A stretch of DNA of 64,000 nt, taken from contig JBKCGI010000181.1 of NCBI GenBank assembly GCA_046303515.1, positions 49,945-113,944 of the forward strand, in the 5' to 3' direction. Made by a program: the position numbers and the translations under genes. Within the stretch, counting starts at the first letter, position 1. Each line of letters opens with the position of its first letter. Source of the stretch: M2408 sp046303515 (GTDB lineage Bacteria; Bacteroidota; Bacteroidia; Flavobacteriales_D; Crocinitomicaceae). The notes under the pieces are model-generated. The model was not told the DNA's origin and made no database searches. It saw nothing but the letters and a program-made list of their open reading frames with translations. Shown piece after piece: positions 53,176-61,758 of the stretch.

Positions 53176-54461
53176 ATCATTTCATTTTTGATTGCTAAAA
53201 TAGTATTAATGCCTCCAAAGGCAAAATTGCTTGTCAAAGCGTACTGAATTTTTGAACTCATATTCTCTTTGGGTAAACTAAAATCAGAAACACATGGCTT
53301 GTTTAGATGCAAATTACCAGGTATACAGTTTGCCTTCATTAGTTCCAGCAAAACACAAACTTCTTGAATTCCAGCTGCAGCAATTGCATGTCCATGCCGA
53401 TCTTTGGTCGATGAAATAGGGATCTGTTTTACCGCATTACCTAATGCTTTTTCAAAACTTTTTAATTCCAACAAATCATTTTGAACAGTTCCAGTCCCAT
53501 GAGCATTGATATAATCAATCTTATCAACAGTTAAACTGCATGATTTCATTAAATTTTGCATAGCTTGGACCATAGATTTACCTTCTGGATCTGGAGCGGT
53601 AATCTTATAAGCATCCATTGTATTGCCATAACCTAAAAGTTGAGCTACTGGTTTTATATGATGTCTTTTAACAAAATCTTCCGAAGCTAGAATAACAAAT
53701 CCTGCTGCTTCACCCGCTAAAGTGCCAGATCGAGTTGTATCAAAAGGTTTGCAACTAAAGTCTTCATTGGACTCTGCAATAACTCCTAATTTACCAAAAG
53801 AAATCATGGCCAGTTTGTTCACTAGTGAATCTGTTCCACCAGCAATTACAATTTCTGTTTCTCCTGACACAATTTCATCAAAGGCTAAAGCTAAGGCCTG
53901 TGTAGAAGAAACACAGGCAGTCAAAATAGATTTCTGAAAGGCAGCAGCATTAAATTTTTGTGCCAAATAGATTGCATAAATATCATAGGGATTATTAACA
54001 TAATTAAGTTTATAATCGGTGTTGTTTAATTCCGTAAAAAGTTCAATGATGGAATTCGTATTTTGATCCATGTAGGAATACATTTTTTCTTCAAAGAGTT
54101 CAAAAGGCGTTACATCAGCTCCTACCCCCATTATTACGCCTGTTTTTTCTTTATCAAAGGAATTAATTAAGGAACTTAACCTCTTTTCTGCCTTTCCAAA
54201 ACATGCAGCTAATAATTCCAATTTTCGATCTATTTTGCAAACTGATTGAATAAATTCAGTTTCATCTTGATATAAATAACTCAAATCCTCTTTTACCTCA
54301 GCAGCCTTTTTGAAAGGTATACCTTCCATATTCAGTTTCTCAATAGGTTGATCAGCAGAATAATTAGACCAAATATTTGGTATTACATTTTCTTTTCCAA
54401 TCGCAATTGGACTTATAAGTTCATAGTCTATTATGTAAACTTTTTTATTTTGCATTTTCAA
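53172..54461 (-). CDS. Beta-ketoacyl-ACP synthase (FabF-type, active KS)
   Basis: 429 residues with a full thiolase-fold active site: nucleophile C183 in LTACVSSTQAL, H321 in YINAHGTGTVQND, and K353 with H358 in STKDRHGHAIAAAG. The ending LTSNFAFGGINTILAI is typical of FabF-like KS. It would condense malonyl-ACP with an acyl starter. Its start overlaps the end of the KS-like partner by 17 bases, which suggests the two form a KS/CLF heterodimer as in type II polyketide and aryl-polyene systems. Confidence 0.9.
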   Translation of the reverse strand: MKMQNKKVYIIDYELISPIAIGKENVIPNIWSNYSADQPIEKLNMEGIPFKKAAEVKEDLSYLYQDETEFIQSVCKIDRKLELLAACFGKAEKRLSSLINSFDKEKTGVIMGVGADVTPFELFEEKMYSYMDQNTNSIIELFTELNNTDYKLNYVNNPYDIYAIYLAQKFNAAAFQKSILTACVSSTQALALAFDEIVSGETEIVIAGGTDSLVNKLAMISFGKLGVIAESNEDFSCKPFDTTRSGTLAGEAAGFVILASEDFVKRHHIKPVAQLLGYGNTMDAYKITAPDPEGKSMVQAMQNLMKSCSLTVDKIDYINAHGTGTVQNDLLELKSFEKALGNAVKQIPISSTKDRHGHAIAAAGIQEVCVLLELMKANCIPGNLHLNKPCVSDFSLPKENMSSKIQYALTSNFAFGGINTILAIKNEMI

Positions 54462-55464
54462 TTCTTACTAAATATTCCCGTCCATAAATATCTCTATCTA
54501 ATATATCAATAATTGAAAAGCCTTCATGAATTTTTTCAATACCTTTTACAATTCCAGCTGGTAAATTGGTGACTCCTAAATTCCCAAATTCTTCAAAAAA
54601 AGAAAAAATTGAGGGATTAATTTTTTCCAAGTAAGCCTTATCTTCTGCGTACTCACTTTTAGAAAAAGCTCCTGAAAAAATGATTAAATCAGCATTTGGA
54701 TCTGGTAGTAAATTCTCCCAGTTTCTTTCAATATTGTTTTTCTCCAAAACTGGAATCTTAGCACTATTTACCATTTTGGTAATTTCACAAAGAGGAACCA
54801 TACTATTATCTTTCATATTGGATAAAAATAAACAAGAAACAGCTCCACTTTCCTTCCAACCTTCATCATAACCAACTATTGATGAATTTGTTAAAAAAGA
54901 AAAATCACCCCCAGTATTTGATGAACATACAATAGCATATGTATTATTTTGCAAACTTCTAAGTGCTTCTTTTAGTGCAAAAAAAGCAGCAATTGAGGTG
55001 TTCCCAAAAGTTGTATTATGACCTCGAATACCGGCATATTGAGACATGAAACTCATCGTTGAATTTGTTAAAGTTTCCAATCCTAGCAGCGGTGGAGTGC
55101 TAAGATACATTTTTCTAGCTTTTTCCTCAGAAGTCATTTCTGACAAAAAATTTTTATAGGTATTTGAAAGCTTGTTTACATGCTTGTCCGTATTTTCAAT
55201 AAACGCTCCGTTTGCAACAAACAAAGGTATATTCTCAATTTTAGATTCTATTTCTATTTCCTCAATCAATTCTTTTAATAAAATTAATGACGCCTTAACA
55301 TCTTGACGCATGATTTTTTCATCACCTCTGTTAGGATAAAAAGGAGATTCCTGATTGATTTTTATTTCTCCTGAGAGATATGATGTATTTGCTAATATTG
55401 AAACTTTTTTATCAATAAAATCTTCAGGAAATTGTATTTTACCTGCAAGCAAATAATGCTTCAT
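54445..55464 (-). CDS. Chain-length-factor-like KS homologue lacking the catalytic Cys
   Basis: 339 residues, shorter than a full KS. The core resembles a thiolase fold (LLGLETLTNSTMSFMSQYAGIRG, then IAAFFALKEALRSL and YAIVCSSNTGGDF). At the nucleophile-elbow position the sequence reads TTFGNTSIAA (151-160), with no cysteine. The canonical HGTGT and GH histidines are also not seen. This is the profile of a chain-length factor or KS-like partner. Heterodimer formation with the downstream KS is inferred from the overlap. Confidence 0.75.
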   Translation of the reverse strand: MKHYLLAGKIQFPEDFIDKKVSILANTSYLSGEIKINQESPFYPNRGDEKIMRQDVKASLILLKELIEEIEIESKIENIPLFVANGAFIENTDKHVNKLSNTYKNFLSEMTSEEKARKMYLSTPPLLGLETLTNSTMSFMSQYAGIRGHNTTFGNTSIAAFFALKEALRSLQNNTYAIVCSSNTGGDFSFLTNSSIVGYDEGWKESGAVSCLFLSNMKDNSMVPLCEITKMVNSAKIPVLEKNNIERNWENLLPDPNADLIIFSGAFSKSEYAEDKAYLEKINPSIFSFFEEFGNLGVTNLPAGIVKGIEKIHEGFSIIDILDRDIYGREYLVRIENAK

Positions 55465-55934
55465 TTCTTTAATGGCATTAAGTTGTGAAAGTATTCATTC
55501 ATTTTTTCAATGTAAGGATTGTTTCCCAAATCACTTTGTAAGCCAATTAAAAAAGAAAGAGTGGCATCACAAACTAATTCATCTTTAACAAAGGTTTTGA
55601 CATTGACATTAGCTCGCGAGCGATCCAAAGCAATAAGCTCTGACTGCAAAATACATTGATCTCCAGGTTTTACAAAAGATCTAAATTTTGCTTTTTGTAT
55701 AATACTCAATATAGGATAAACAGGATTTTCTCTCCCAAACAAATCATAAAAACTCTCCTTAATCAAAATACCAGACAACTGAGCCATTGATTCGGTAAGC
55801 AAAACGCCAGGTGTTGAAGGTAAACCTGGAAAATGATCCTGAAAGATTTCATTGTCTAAACTCCAACACTTAATGCCAGAGGCAGACTTTCCTGGTACAA
55901 TTTCAGTGACTCTGTCAACTAAAAAAAAACGCAT
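55461..55934 (-). CDS. FabZ-like 3-hydroxyacyl-ACP dehydratase (hot-dog fold)
   Basis: 157 residues. The FabZ/FabA-type active site is visible as FQDHFPGLPSTPGVLLTESMAQL, with H34 and E48 as the catalytic pair. The C-terminal half carries the second strand set (KFRSFVKPGDQCILQSE). It would dehydrate 3-hydroxyacyl-ACP to the enoyl product, giving double bonds if no enoyl reduction follows. It is the first gene of the seven-gene operon; its end overlaps the next start by four bases. Confidence 0.87.
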   Translation of the reverse strand: MRFFLVDRVTEIVPGKSASGIKCWSLDNEIFQDHFPGLPSTPGVLLTESMAQLSGILIKESFYDLFGRENPVYPILSIIQKAKFRSFVKPGDQCILQSELIALDRSRANVNVKTFVKDELVCDATLSFLIGLQSDLGNNPYIEKMNEYFHNLMPLKK

Positions 55935-55998
55935 ACAAATGAAAAATTAAATGAAAAAATAATTTTAAATTACTGCAAGAAAAAAATATTCTTACAAG

Positions 55999-56595
55999 TT
56001 AGAAACGATAACCAATTATTATTCCAGGCAAAAGCATTGACCTCAATGTCTCAGGCCGAGTTTCATCAGATTTTTTGGAGCCAATGTAATTTGCAAATCT
56101 CAATTGTGGATTAAAATAAATCATTTTTTTATACATGTAAAACTCATATCCAATTAAAGGTGTAATAATCCCCGTTCCAACATTCATTTTACTTTTTCCA
56201 CTACTTTCAATACTAATATTTTGAGCTCCAATCATTAAAGCAACATAGGGGTTTGATTCATATTTTTTACTAATTTTTAATCGATACCTGAAGTTTAATG
56301 AAAATTGTTGAGTAATTTTTGCAGTTGAGGAAGCAGCATCAAAATTTTTGAACATATTCGATGCAATCGCATCAGGCACCTCAGTAGACATCATATAAAA
56401 ACCAATTCCAAAATTATTGTCTTTTGTTACATTGTATAATCCTGAGATAGATCTACCTGCATAAAAATACAACGCTGGTTCAACTTCTAATTTTAAACGA
56501 TTATTCTCAATATCAGTTTGAGCATCCAAATTTAACACTGAAGAAAAAAGTAATCCAAGTGTTAATATCCCATTTTTAATAGTTGATTGTTTCAT
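55999..56595 (-). CDS. Small outer-membrane beta-barrel protein
   Basis: 198 residues from the ATG at 56595; the earlier ATG at 56619 adds a basic stretch before the signal peptide. The signal peptide ends LNLDAQ. The mature part alternates strands with aromatic girdles (LEVEPALYFYAG, NFGIGFYMMST, QFSLNFRYRLKI) and ends in the aromatic LLPGIIIGYRF, the C-terminal pattern of outer-membrane barrels. It is 64 bases upstream of the dehydratase and may be in the same transcript. Confidence 0.7.
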   Translation of the reverse strand: MKQSTIKNGILTLGLLFSSVLNLDAQTDIENNRLKLEVEPALYFYAGRSISGLYNVTKDNNFGIGFYMMSTEVPDAIASNMFKNFDAASSTAKITQQFSLNFRYRLKISKKYESNPYVALMIGAQNISIESSGKSKMNVGTGIITPLIGYEFYMYKKMIYFNPQLRFANYIGSKKSDETRPETLRSMLLPGIIIGYRF

Positions 56596-56685
56596 ACATT
56601 TTTTTTTTAAAGATAGCAATATTAATTTATTGTGTATTGAAAGAATTTTATTTTTTTAAATAAATTTTTATTGAAAAATTTTCAG

Positions 56686-56693
56686 TAGGTTTG
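56686..56693 (+). promoter_or_regulatory. -7 box for the divergent three-gene operon
   Basis: TAGGTTTG fits TAnnTTTG. It overlaps a possible TTG start at 56691, which argues for the ATG at 56709. Confidence 0.5.
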
Positions 56694-56708
56694 AAGTTTA
56701 AAAACAAA

Positions 56709-58370
56709 ATGAAATCGAATCTCAATTTTGCATGGTTTAATTATTTGAATGCATCAAAAATTCTTTTGTTTATTTTCTTTTTTAATAATCTCAGTTCTCA
56801 AGTTAATCCTTCTTTTTGGAAAACAGATTCAAATAGAAATATCATTGAGAAATATACAAAAAATTCCAAAATTGATCTTGATTCATTACGGTGCACGTCC
56901 AACTTATTGACTGACTATACGGTTCTTAGATATGGGGAAATCGTTTTACCTGATAGAAAAAAAGCCTTCGTTAGACATATTAAACATATCAATGAAAAAT
57001 TGGAAGAATACTATTTTGAAAATAAAAACATAGATTTAATCGCAACAGAGTTAATATTAGAACTTGAATACTTAAAAATTTCTTTCTTGCAAAAAGGACA
57101 TTTTGAAATGAATAAAATATTCACTCTAAGTGATAAATTAAATCTGGTTAAAAACACCTTCCAAAGTAAAAAACATCTAAGTTTCAAGCTCATCGATAAA
57201 AAGGACTTAAATGACCCTGAAACACCGTATTGGAAAACACCAGTTTCTAATCCAAGTGCACAATTTGACTTTTTGGCTAAACAAAAAAAGATTAAAGCAC
57301 AAGAAAACAAAGTAGTTATATTTGAAGGATTTAACGATGGTGGGTCAATTCCAAAAATTAAAGCACTAGACACAGATTTAGATAACGAGTGGTTGTTGAA
57401 ATGGGGAGATGAAATTCACAGCGATATAGTTGCAAGTAGAATTTTCGCGTCTTTAGGTTATGATGTTGATCATCCCTATGTGTATTTTGACACCTTACTA
57501 ACACTTGTTTTTGATAGTACAAAAACCATCACAACATGGTCAGAATTACGTGATAGTGTTTTATATCTCTATAAAGTGGATATTCAACCATTCCTAAAAC
57601 ATAGCGGTAAAGTGACTGAACAAATGAGCCTAAGGAATTCAAAATTAAAACCTTATGTAGGAAAAAATTATGTGCAATTTTATAAATGTGGTTTGGAAGC
57701 GCGGCCTGATAGAGTGAAAAGACTAGGGTCATTCTTACCATCAGACTGTGGAAATGAGGATAGGTTGGAATTAAAAGGGTCTTTGTTAGTCCATGCTTTA
57801 ATAGGAAATTGGGATACACGGGAGGAAAACACTATGCTTTCGATTATCCACGAGGGAAATTACAATTATCACACTTCTGCTGCTTTTACTGATTTAGGAA
57901 GCAGTTTTGGAGTAACGTCAAATTTACTTAAGCTAGATTTCAAAACAGGAATGGTAAACTATTTTTCATGGGAAGTAGTATCGAAAAAAAGAAATAAAAT
58001 TGTGATTCATAATCCAATTAACGCCGTTTTAGAACCATTTAAAAAAGCAGATTACAATGATTTATATTGGATGGCACTTAAAATAAGTAAGCTAGATAGT
58101 TTGACCATAAGAACGATCATAAACAAAGCCAAATGGCCGAAACCTTTGGAAGAACTCTATTTTCACAAATTAGTTTCACGAAGGGCATCCATTTTAAAGG
58201 CCTTTGATATTGTAGATCCCCATAATATTCATTTTGATAAAAATCTTACCTTTCGGGAAAATGGGAAACTTATTATTAAAAAGGGAAAATTAAAGGTTGA
58301 AATTGAACCGCTTAAAAACCCCGAAAGTTTCATTAAGAAAAAAGGAAGAAATCGTAACTATGGCCATTAA
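56709..58370 (+). CDS. Secreted protein with kinase-like active-site motifs
   Basis: 553 residues from the ATG at 56709 with a signal peptide ending LSSQV. The central part has a set of kinase-like motifs: K231 in LLKWGDEIHSDIVASRIFASLGYD, D369 and N374 in LIGNWDTREENTML, and D395-L-G in FTDLGSSFG. These are in the order Lys ... Asp-x4-Asn ... Asp-Leu-Gly expected of HipA/PI3K-like or Fam20-like kinases, and I recall similar architectures in uncharacterised exported proteins. The assignment is tentative. It is first in an operon with a CYTH-like protein and a hydrolase. Confidence 0.6.
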   Translation: MKSNLNFAWFNYLNASKILLFIFFFNNLSSQVNPSFWKTDSNRNIIEKYTKNSKIDLDSLRCTSNLLTDYTVLRYGEIVLPDRKKAFVRHIKHINEKLEEYYFENKNIDLIATELILELEYLKISFLQKGHFEMNKIFTLSDKLNLVKNTFQSKKHLSFKLIDKKDLNDPETPYWKTPVSNPSAQFDFLAKQKKIKAQENKVVIFEGFNDGGSIPKIKALDTDLDNEWLLKWGDEIHSDIVASRIFASLGYDVDHPYVYFDTLLTLVFDSTKTITTWSELRDSVLYLYKVDIQPFLKHSGKVTEQMSLRNSKLKPYVGKNYVQFYKCGLEARPDRVKRLGSFLPSDCGNEDRLELKGSLLVHALIGNWDTREENTMLSIIHEGNYNYHTSAAFTDLGSSFGVTSNLLKLDFKTGMVNYFSWEVVSKKRNKIVIHNPINAVLEPFKKADYNDLYWMALKISKLDSLTIRTIINKAKWPKPLEELYFHKLVSRRASILKAFDIVDPHNIHFDKNLTFRENGKLIIKKGKLKVEIEPLKNPESFIKKKGRNRNYGH

Positions 58371-59316
58371 AATTATTATCATATCGATTTTTTTATCGTT
58401 CCAACTTTATAGTCAAGGAACTGAAGAACAACGTAAGTATATTCTACCAAAAGGTATAAACTTTAACGAACTCCAAACCAAAATTGAAGGGTTAAATGAT
58501 TTGGGGACGTATTTTCATTCTAAATACGTTTATTATGATTTGTATTTGGATTCGCCTGGTTTTGATTTGTTCAGAGAAGGATTTTCACTTCGCTTTAGAC
58601 AACGAATTATCAATGACTCAACAACAAGTTATTCATTGCAATTAAAAAGCGAAATGTTAGTTGAAAAACAAATTCGTATCGAAGTGGAAGAAACTGAACT
58701 TGATTTTTATCGTGTGCTAGAAGAAAACAAATGGGTACCAATTTCTGAAATTTTAGATCGGATTTTTACCAAATTTGATGAAACTAATTCACTGCAAGAT
58801 TCTGTTTTTTACGCACATAATTTTAAATTACTTTCAAATTGGATTACTCAAAAAGCGGGTGCTCCAATTGTTACTTTTCAAAAATTAAAATCCTTGAATC
58901 CCGAAGTGTTTTCGGCAAAAATGATTAGTTCATTCAAACCGGTTTTAATTGGCAAATCAGAAAGAATTCGTGGACATGTGTTTTCAGATGTGGTAACAAA
59001 TCAAAGTTTGTTAAAAAATCTACCTAAAAACAAACTTTCAATGAATGATGTTCCTCCCTTTTTTATCAAAAATCCAGCTTTGAATTACCTCCTTGAAAGT
59101 TCAATTGACAATTCGCATTTTTGCTATATTCCAAACCCGAATTTAGGTTTTATAATTACGGAATATGAAGTTGAAAATAAATATTTAGATAAATTAAAAG
59201 GCAATGAAATCATGAATTTATATGAAATCGGACTGATTAAAACCTTGAATTTAAAAATTGAACTAGCATCAAAATACAAACAATCGATTCAATCAATTTT
59301 AACTGGTAAATTATGA
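58360..59316 (+). CDS. Secreted CYTH-like protein
   Basis: 318 residues from the ATG at 58360, which overlaps the previous gene by 11 bases and gives a signal peptide (MAIKIIIISIFLSFQLYSQG). A longer frame from 58297 has no signal at its start. YVYYDLYLDSPGFDLFREGFSLRFRQR followed by SYSLQLKSE and QIRIEVEETE resembles the strand pattern of CYTH domains (tunnel-fold phosphohydrolases and polyphosphate enzymes). The classical N-terminal ExExK motif is not seen, so the assignment is tentative. The next gene overlaps by four bases. Confidence 0.55.
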   Translation: MAIKIIIISIFLSFQLYSQGTEEQRKYILPKGINFNELQTKIEGLNDLGTYFHSKYVYYDLYLDSPGFDLFREGFSLRFRQRIINDSTTSYSLQLKSEMLVEKQIRIEVEETELDFYRVLEENKWVPISEILDRIFTKFDETNSLQDSVFYAHNFKLLSNWITQKAGAPIVTFQKLKSLNPEVFSAKMISSFKPVLIGKSERIRGHVFSDVVTNQSLLKNLPKNKLSMNDVPPFFIKNPALNYLLESSIDNSHFCYIPNPNLGFIITEYEVENKYLDKLKGNEIMNLYEIGLIKTLNLKIELASKYKQSIQSILTGKL

Positions 59317-60197
59317 AAATTAAAGCCTTTGATTTACTAAATTTATCATTAGACCGCTACTTAATCTTAAGGGGTTTGAGAAAAAATATTATTTCGGTTG
59401 AAAATTATCAAATCGAAACCTGGATTAGTAAAAATAACAAACCACCACTACTACTATTACATGCTTTTGGCGCTTCAGGTAAATATACTTGGATAAATCA
59501 AATCTTGACTTTGTCAAGACATTTTAAACTAATTATTCCCAATTTAATTTATTTTGGAAATTCCAATATGGATAAAAAGTCATATTCAATCAACACTCAA
59601 GTTGGGGCTTTATCATCTATGATGAAACACTTAAATATCAAAGAATTTGCTTTAGGAGGTGTCTCTTACGGCGGCACAGTAGCTTGTGAATTGGCACGTC
59701 ATAATGAATTTATAATCACCAAGATGTTTTTGTCGAACTTTTCGATTAAAAACGTTGACTCTAAAAACTGGGAAAAGATCATGACACAAATGGGAAAATC
59801 AGATAGAGCAGAAATTTTAATTCCTTCCTCTTATCAGGAATTAAAAAAGTTTTTTAACCTAGCAATGTACAAAAAAAAATTCTTACCAGACTTTGTAATT
59901 AAGGGCATGTACAACAAGTATTACCTCGATAAATATGAAGATAAGAAAAACTTAGTCTATCAATATATCGAAGAAACTTCTAAAATGGAGCGAAATCCAT
60001 ATACTTTTTCTTTTCCTATTTTATTACTTTGGGGTGAAAACGATAGCATTTCACCTCCTTATATTGCCGAAGAAATAAAAAAAGAAATTGGATCAAATGT
60101 AAAACTGATTACCTTTAAAAAATGTGGACATCTTCCTCATATAGAGCGCTTTATTAAATACAACCTAGAACTAAAAAAATTTTTGACAAGAAAATAA
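59313..60197 (+). CDS. Alpha/beta-hydrolase
   Basis: 294 residues. LLLLHAFGASGKYTW (oxyanion region), the nucleophile serine in ALGGVSYGGTVA, the acid in LLWGENDSISPP and the histidine in KKCGHLPHIERF are all in place. No signal peptide. It could be a thioesterase, esterase or C-C hydrolase; the substrate is unknown. It ends the divergent operon and converges on the halogenase-like gene. Confidence 0.85.
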   Translation: MKIKAFDLLNLSLDRYLILRGLRKNIISVENYQIETWISKNNKPPLLLLHAFGASGKYTWINQILTLSRHFKLIIPNLIYFGNSNMDKKSYSINTQVGALSSMMKHLNIKEFALGGVSYGGTVACELARHNEFIITKMFLSNFSIKNVDSKNWEKIMTQMGKSDRAEILIPSSYQELKKFFNLAMYKKKFLPDFVIKGMYNKYYLDKYEDKKNLVYQYIEETSKMERNPYTFSFPILLLWGENDSISPPYIAEEIKKEIGSNVKLITFKKCGHLPHIERFIKYNLELKKFLTRK

Positions 60198-60294
60198 TAA
60201 TAAACATTTTAGACTTTTATTATTTTTTCTCGTTTTTCAATATGTTTCATCTAATTCAAAATATCTCATTTTATAACATAAGAAAAAAGGTCAG

Positions 60295-61755
60295 TCAATT
60301 TTTTACTTCTTTAATTTCTAATTTTAGATAGGCCATTATTGCTTTAGCAAACAAAAGCACTGGTATAAAGTAAAATCGATAATCGTTTGGCACTCTTACT
60401 TTTGAATAAATGATTGTATTTGGTTTGGTCTTTGAAATTCTTTTTTGTTTTTCTCTTTTAGTATTAATTTTATTAAAACGAAATATAAAAAAGTGTAATA
60501 TCATTCGTTCTAGCATACTAAATCTTAAGGGCTTTTTCAATGATTTTTTAAAAACAATAGACGGATAAACAATTTTTCCAAAATATACGGTATTTGCTTG
60601 CATTAACCAAGTTGTAAATAGATCAAAGGAGTGAATAAAGTCATACGAAGCTTTGTAAATAATTAACCTGCTATCATAAGCTTTTAAAAAAGTTTGATTG
60701 TATTTTTTCCATTTTACCTCATCAAATTTTCCAGTTTCTTTTTCCTTTGTTAACATTTCTGCTATCCATATTGATTGCTGACTTATCAACTCAAGACCTG
60801 GACTTATTAATGGATCTATAAAAGCGCCACTATCTCCAATTAAAGCAATCCCTTTAGAATATAAGTTCGCAGATACATATGGAAGTTTATCGATATACCT
60901 AATAGGACCACGTTCAGCATTTTTTGTCATAATAGATAACTGTGCATCGGTTTCAAGTAAGTTGATAAAATGTTTTTCATAATCTTCAAAATGTATTTTA
61001 TTTTTATCAAAAACAACTCCGATACTTGTATTATGCTCATCTAGGCGGATAATCCACCACCAGCTATTTTTCCTCATCAAATGTGTAGTGCTAAATTTGC
61101 GGGGACCAGAAGCTTTACTATCCCAAAACTCATTTGTTTCAGTGTCCCAATTTTCTGCTGGTGCTATGTTTTTGAAATGCGCCATTATTGACCCCGTATT
61201 GAGCTTGATTTGCAGATCTTTCCAACCCAACTTGTTTACAATATAACGAGCTCTTCCAGAGGAATCAACCATCCATTTTGATTTTATGTATTTTATCCCT
61301 TCATTGAATTCCACATCTAGTTCATTCTTAAAATCCGAGAATTCTGCATTTTTTATGATAGCTGGTCGCAATACTTCGCAACCTTTTTTAATGCACTCTT
61401 CTAACAACTGTTGATCAAAAATACTTCTGTTTAGATGATAACCTTTAATCAGACCAGGAAAAGTGGGACTTGCAAACTCAGACTGATCTTCAGATTTTGA
61501 ACTATTAGATTCATTAAACAGAAAACGTACCCCTGTTTTTACTACGTGTTTATTTAGTAAATGATCAACTCCTAAGGATTTAATAAATAATGCTGTCATA
61601 TCAACAACAGATTCACCAATTTTTTGAGGAAATTGTGCTCCTTTTTCAATAATTATAATCTTATATTTTGGATTTATTTTATAAATCGATAAGCATAAAA
61701 ATGTAGCGGAAATACCCCCACCAATTATTATTCAATCATATTCTTCTCTATCCAT
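60295..61755 (-). pseudogene. Flavin-dependent halogenase-like oxidoreductase with in-frame TGA at codon 8
   Basis: Translation from the ATG at 61755 reads MDREEYD, then TGA (61732-61734), then IIIGGGISATFLCLSIYKIN, the FAD-binding Rossmann start, and GESVVD (halogenase GES motif). The remaining frame from Met at 61599 encodes 434 residues. These include WWWIIRL (halogenase W-x-W-x-I-like), GDSGAFIDPLISPGLELIS (FAD-binding G-D) and a basic C-terminus. The ATG at 61755 is 3 bases after the stop of the upstream gene, which supports it as the true start. There is no alternative ATG, GTG or TTG between the stop and 61599. It may be a recent nonsense mutation or a sequencing error. Confidence 0.75.
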
Positions 61756-61758
61756 GAG

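Noticed and set aside
56691..56708. TTG start for the kinase-like gene
   Set aside because: It overlaps the -7 box; the ATG at 56709 leaves a proper signal peptide.
61732..61734. TGA read as tryptophan (code 4) or selenocysteine
   Set aside because: TGA is used as a normal stop elsewhere in the window and TGG encodes Trp; no SECIS-like element was noticed after the codon.
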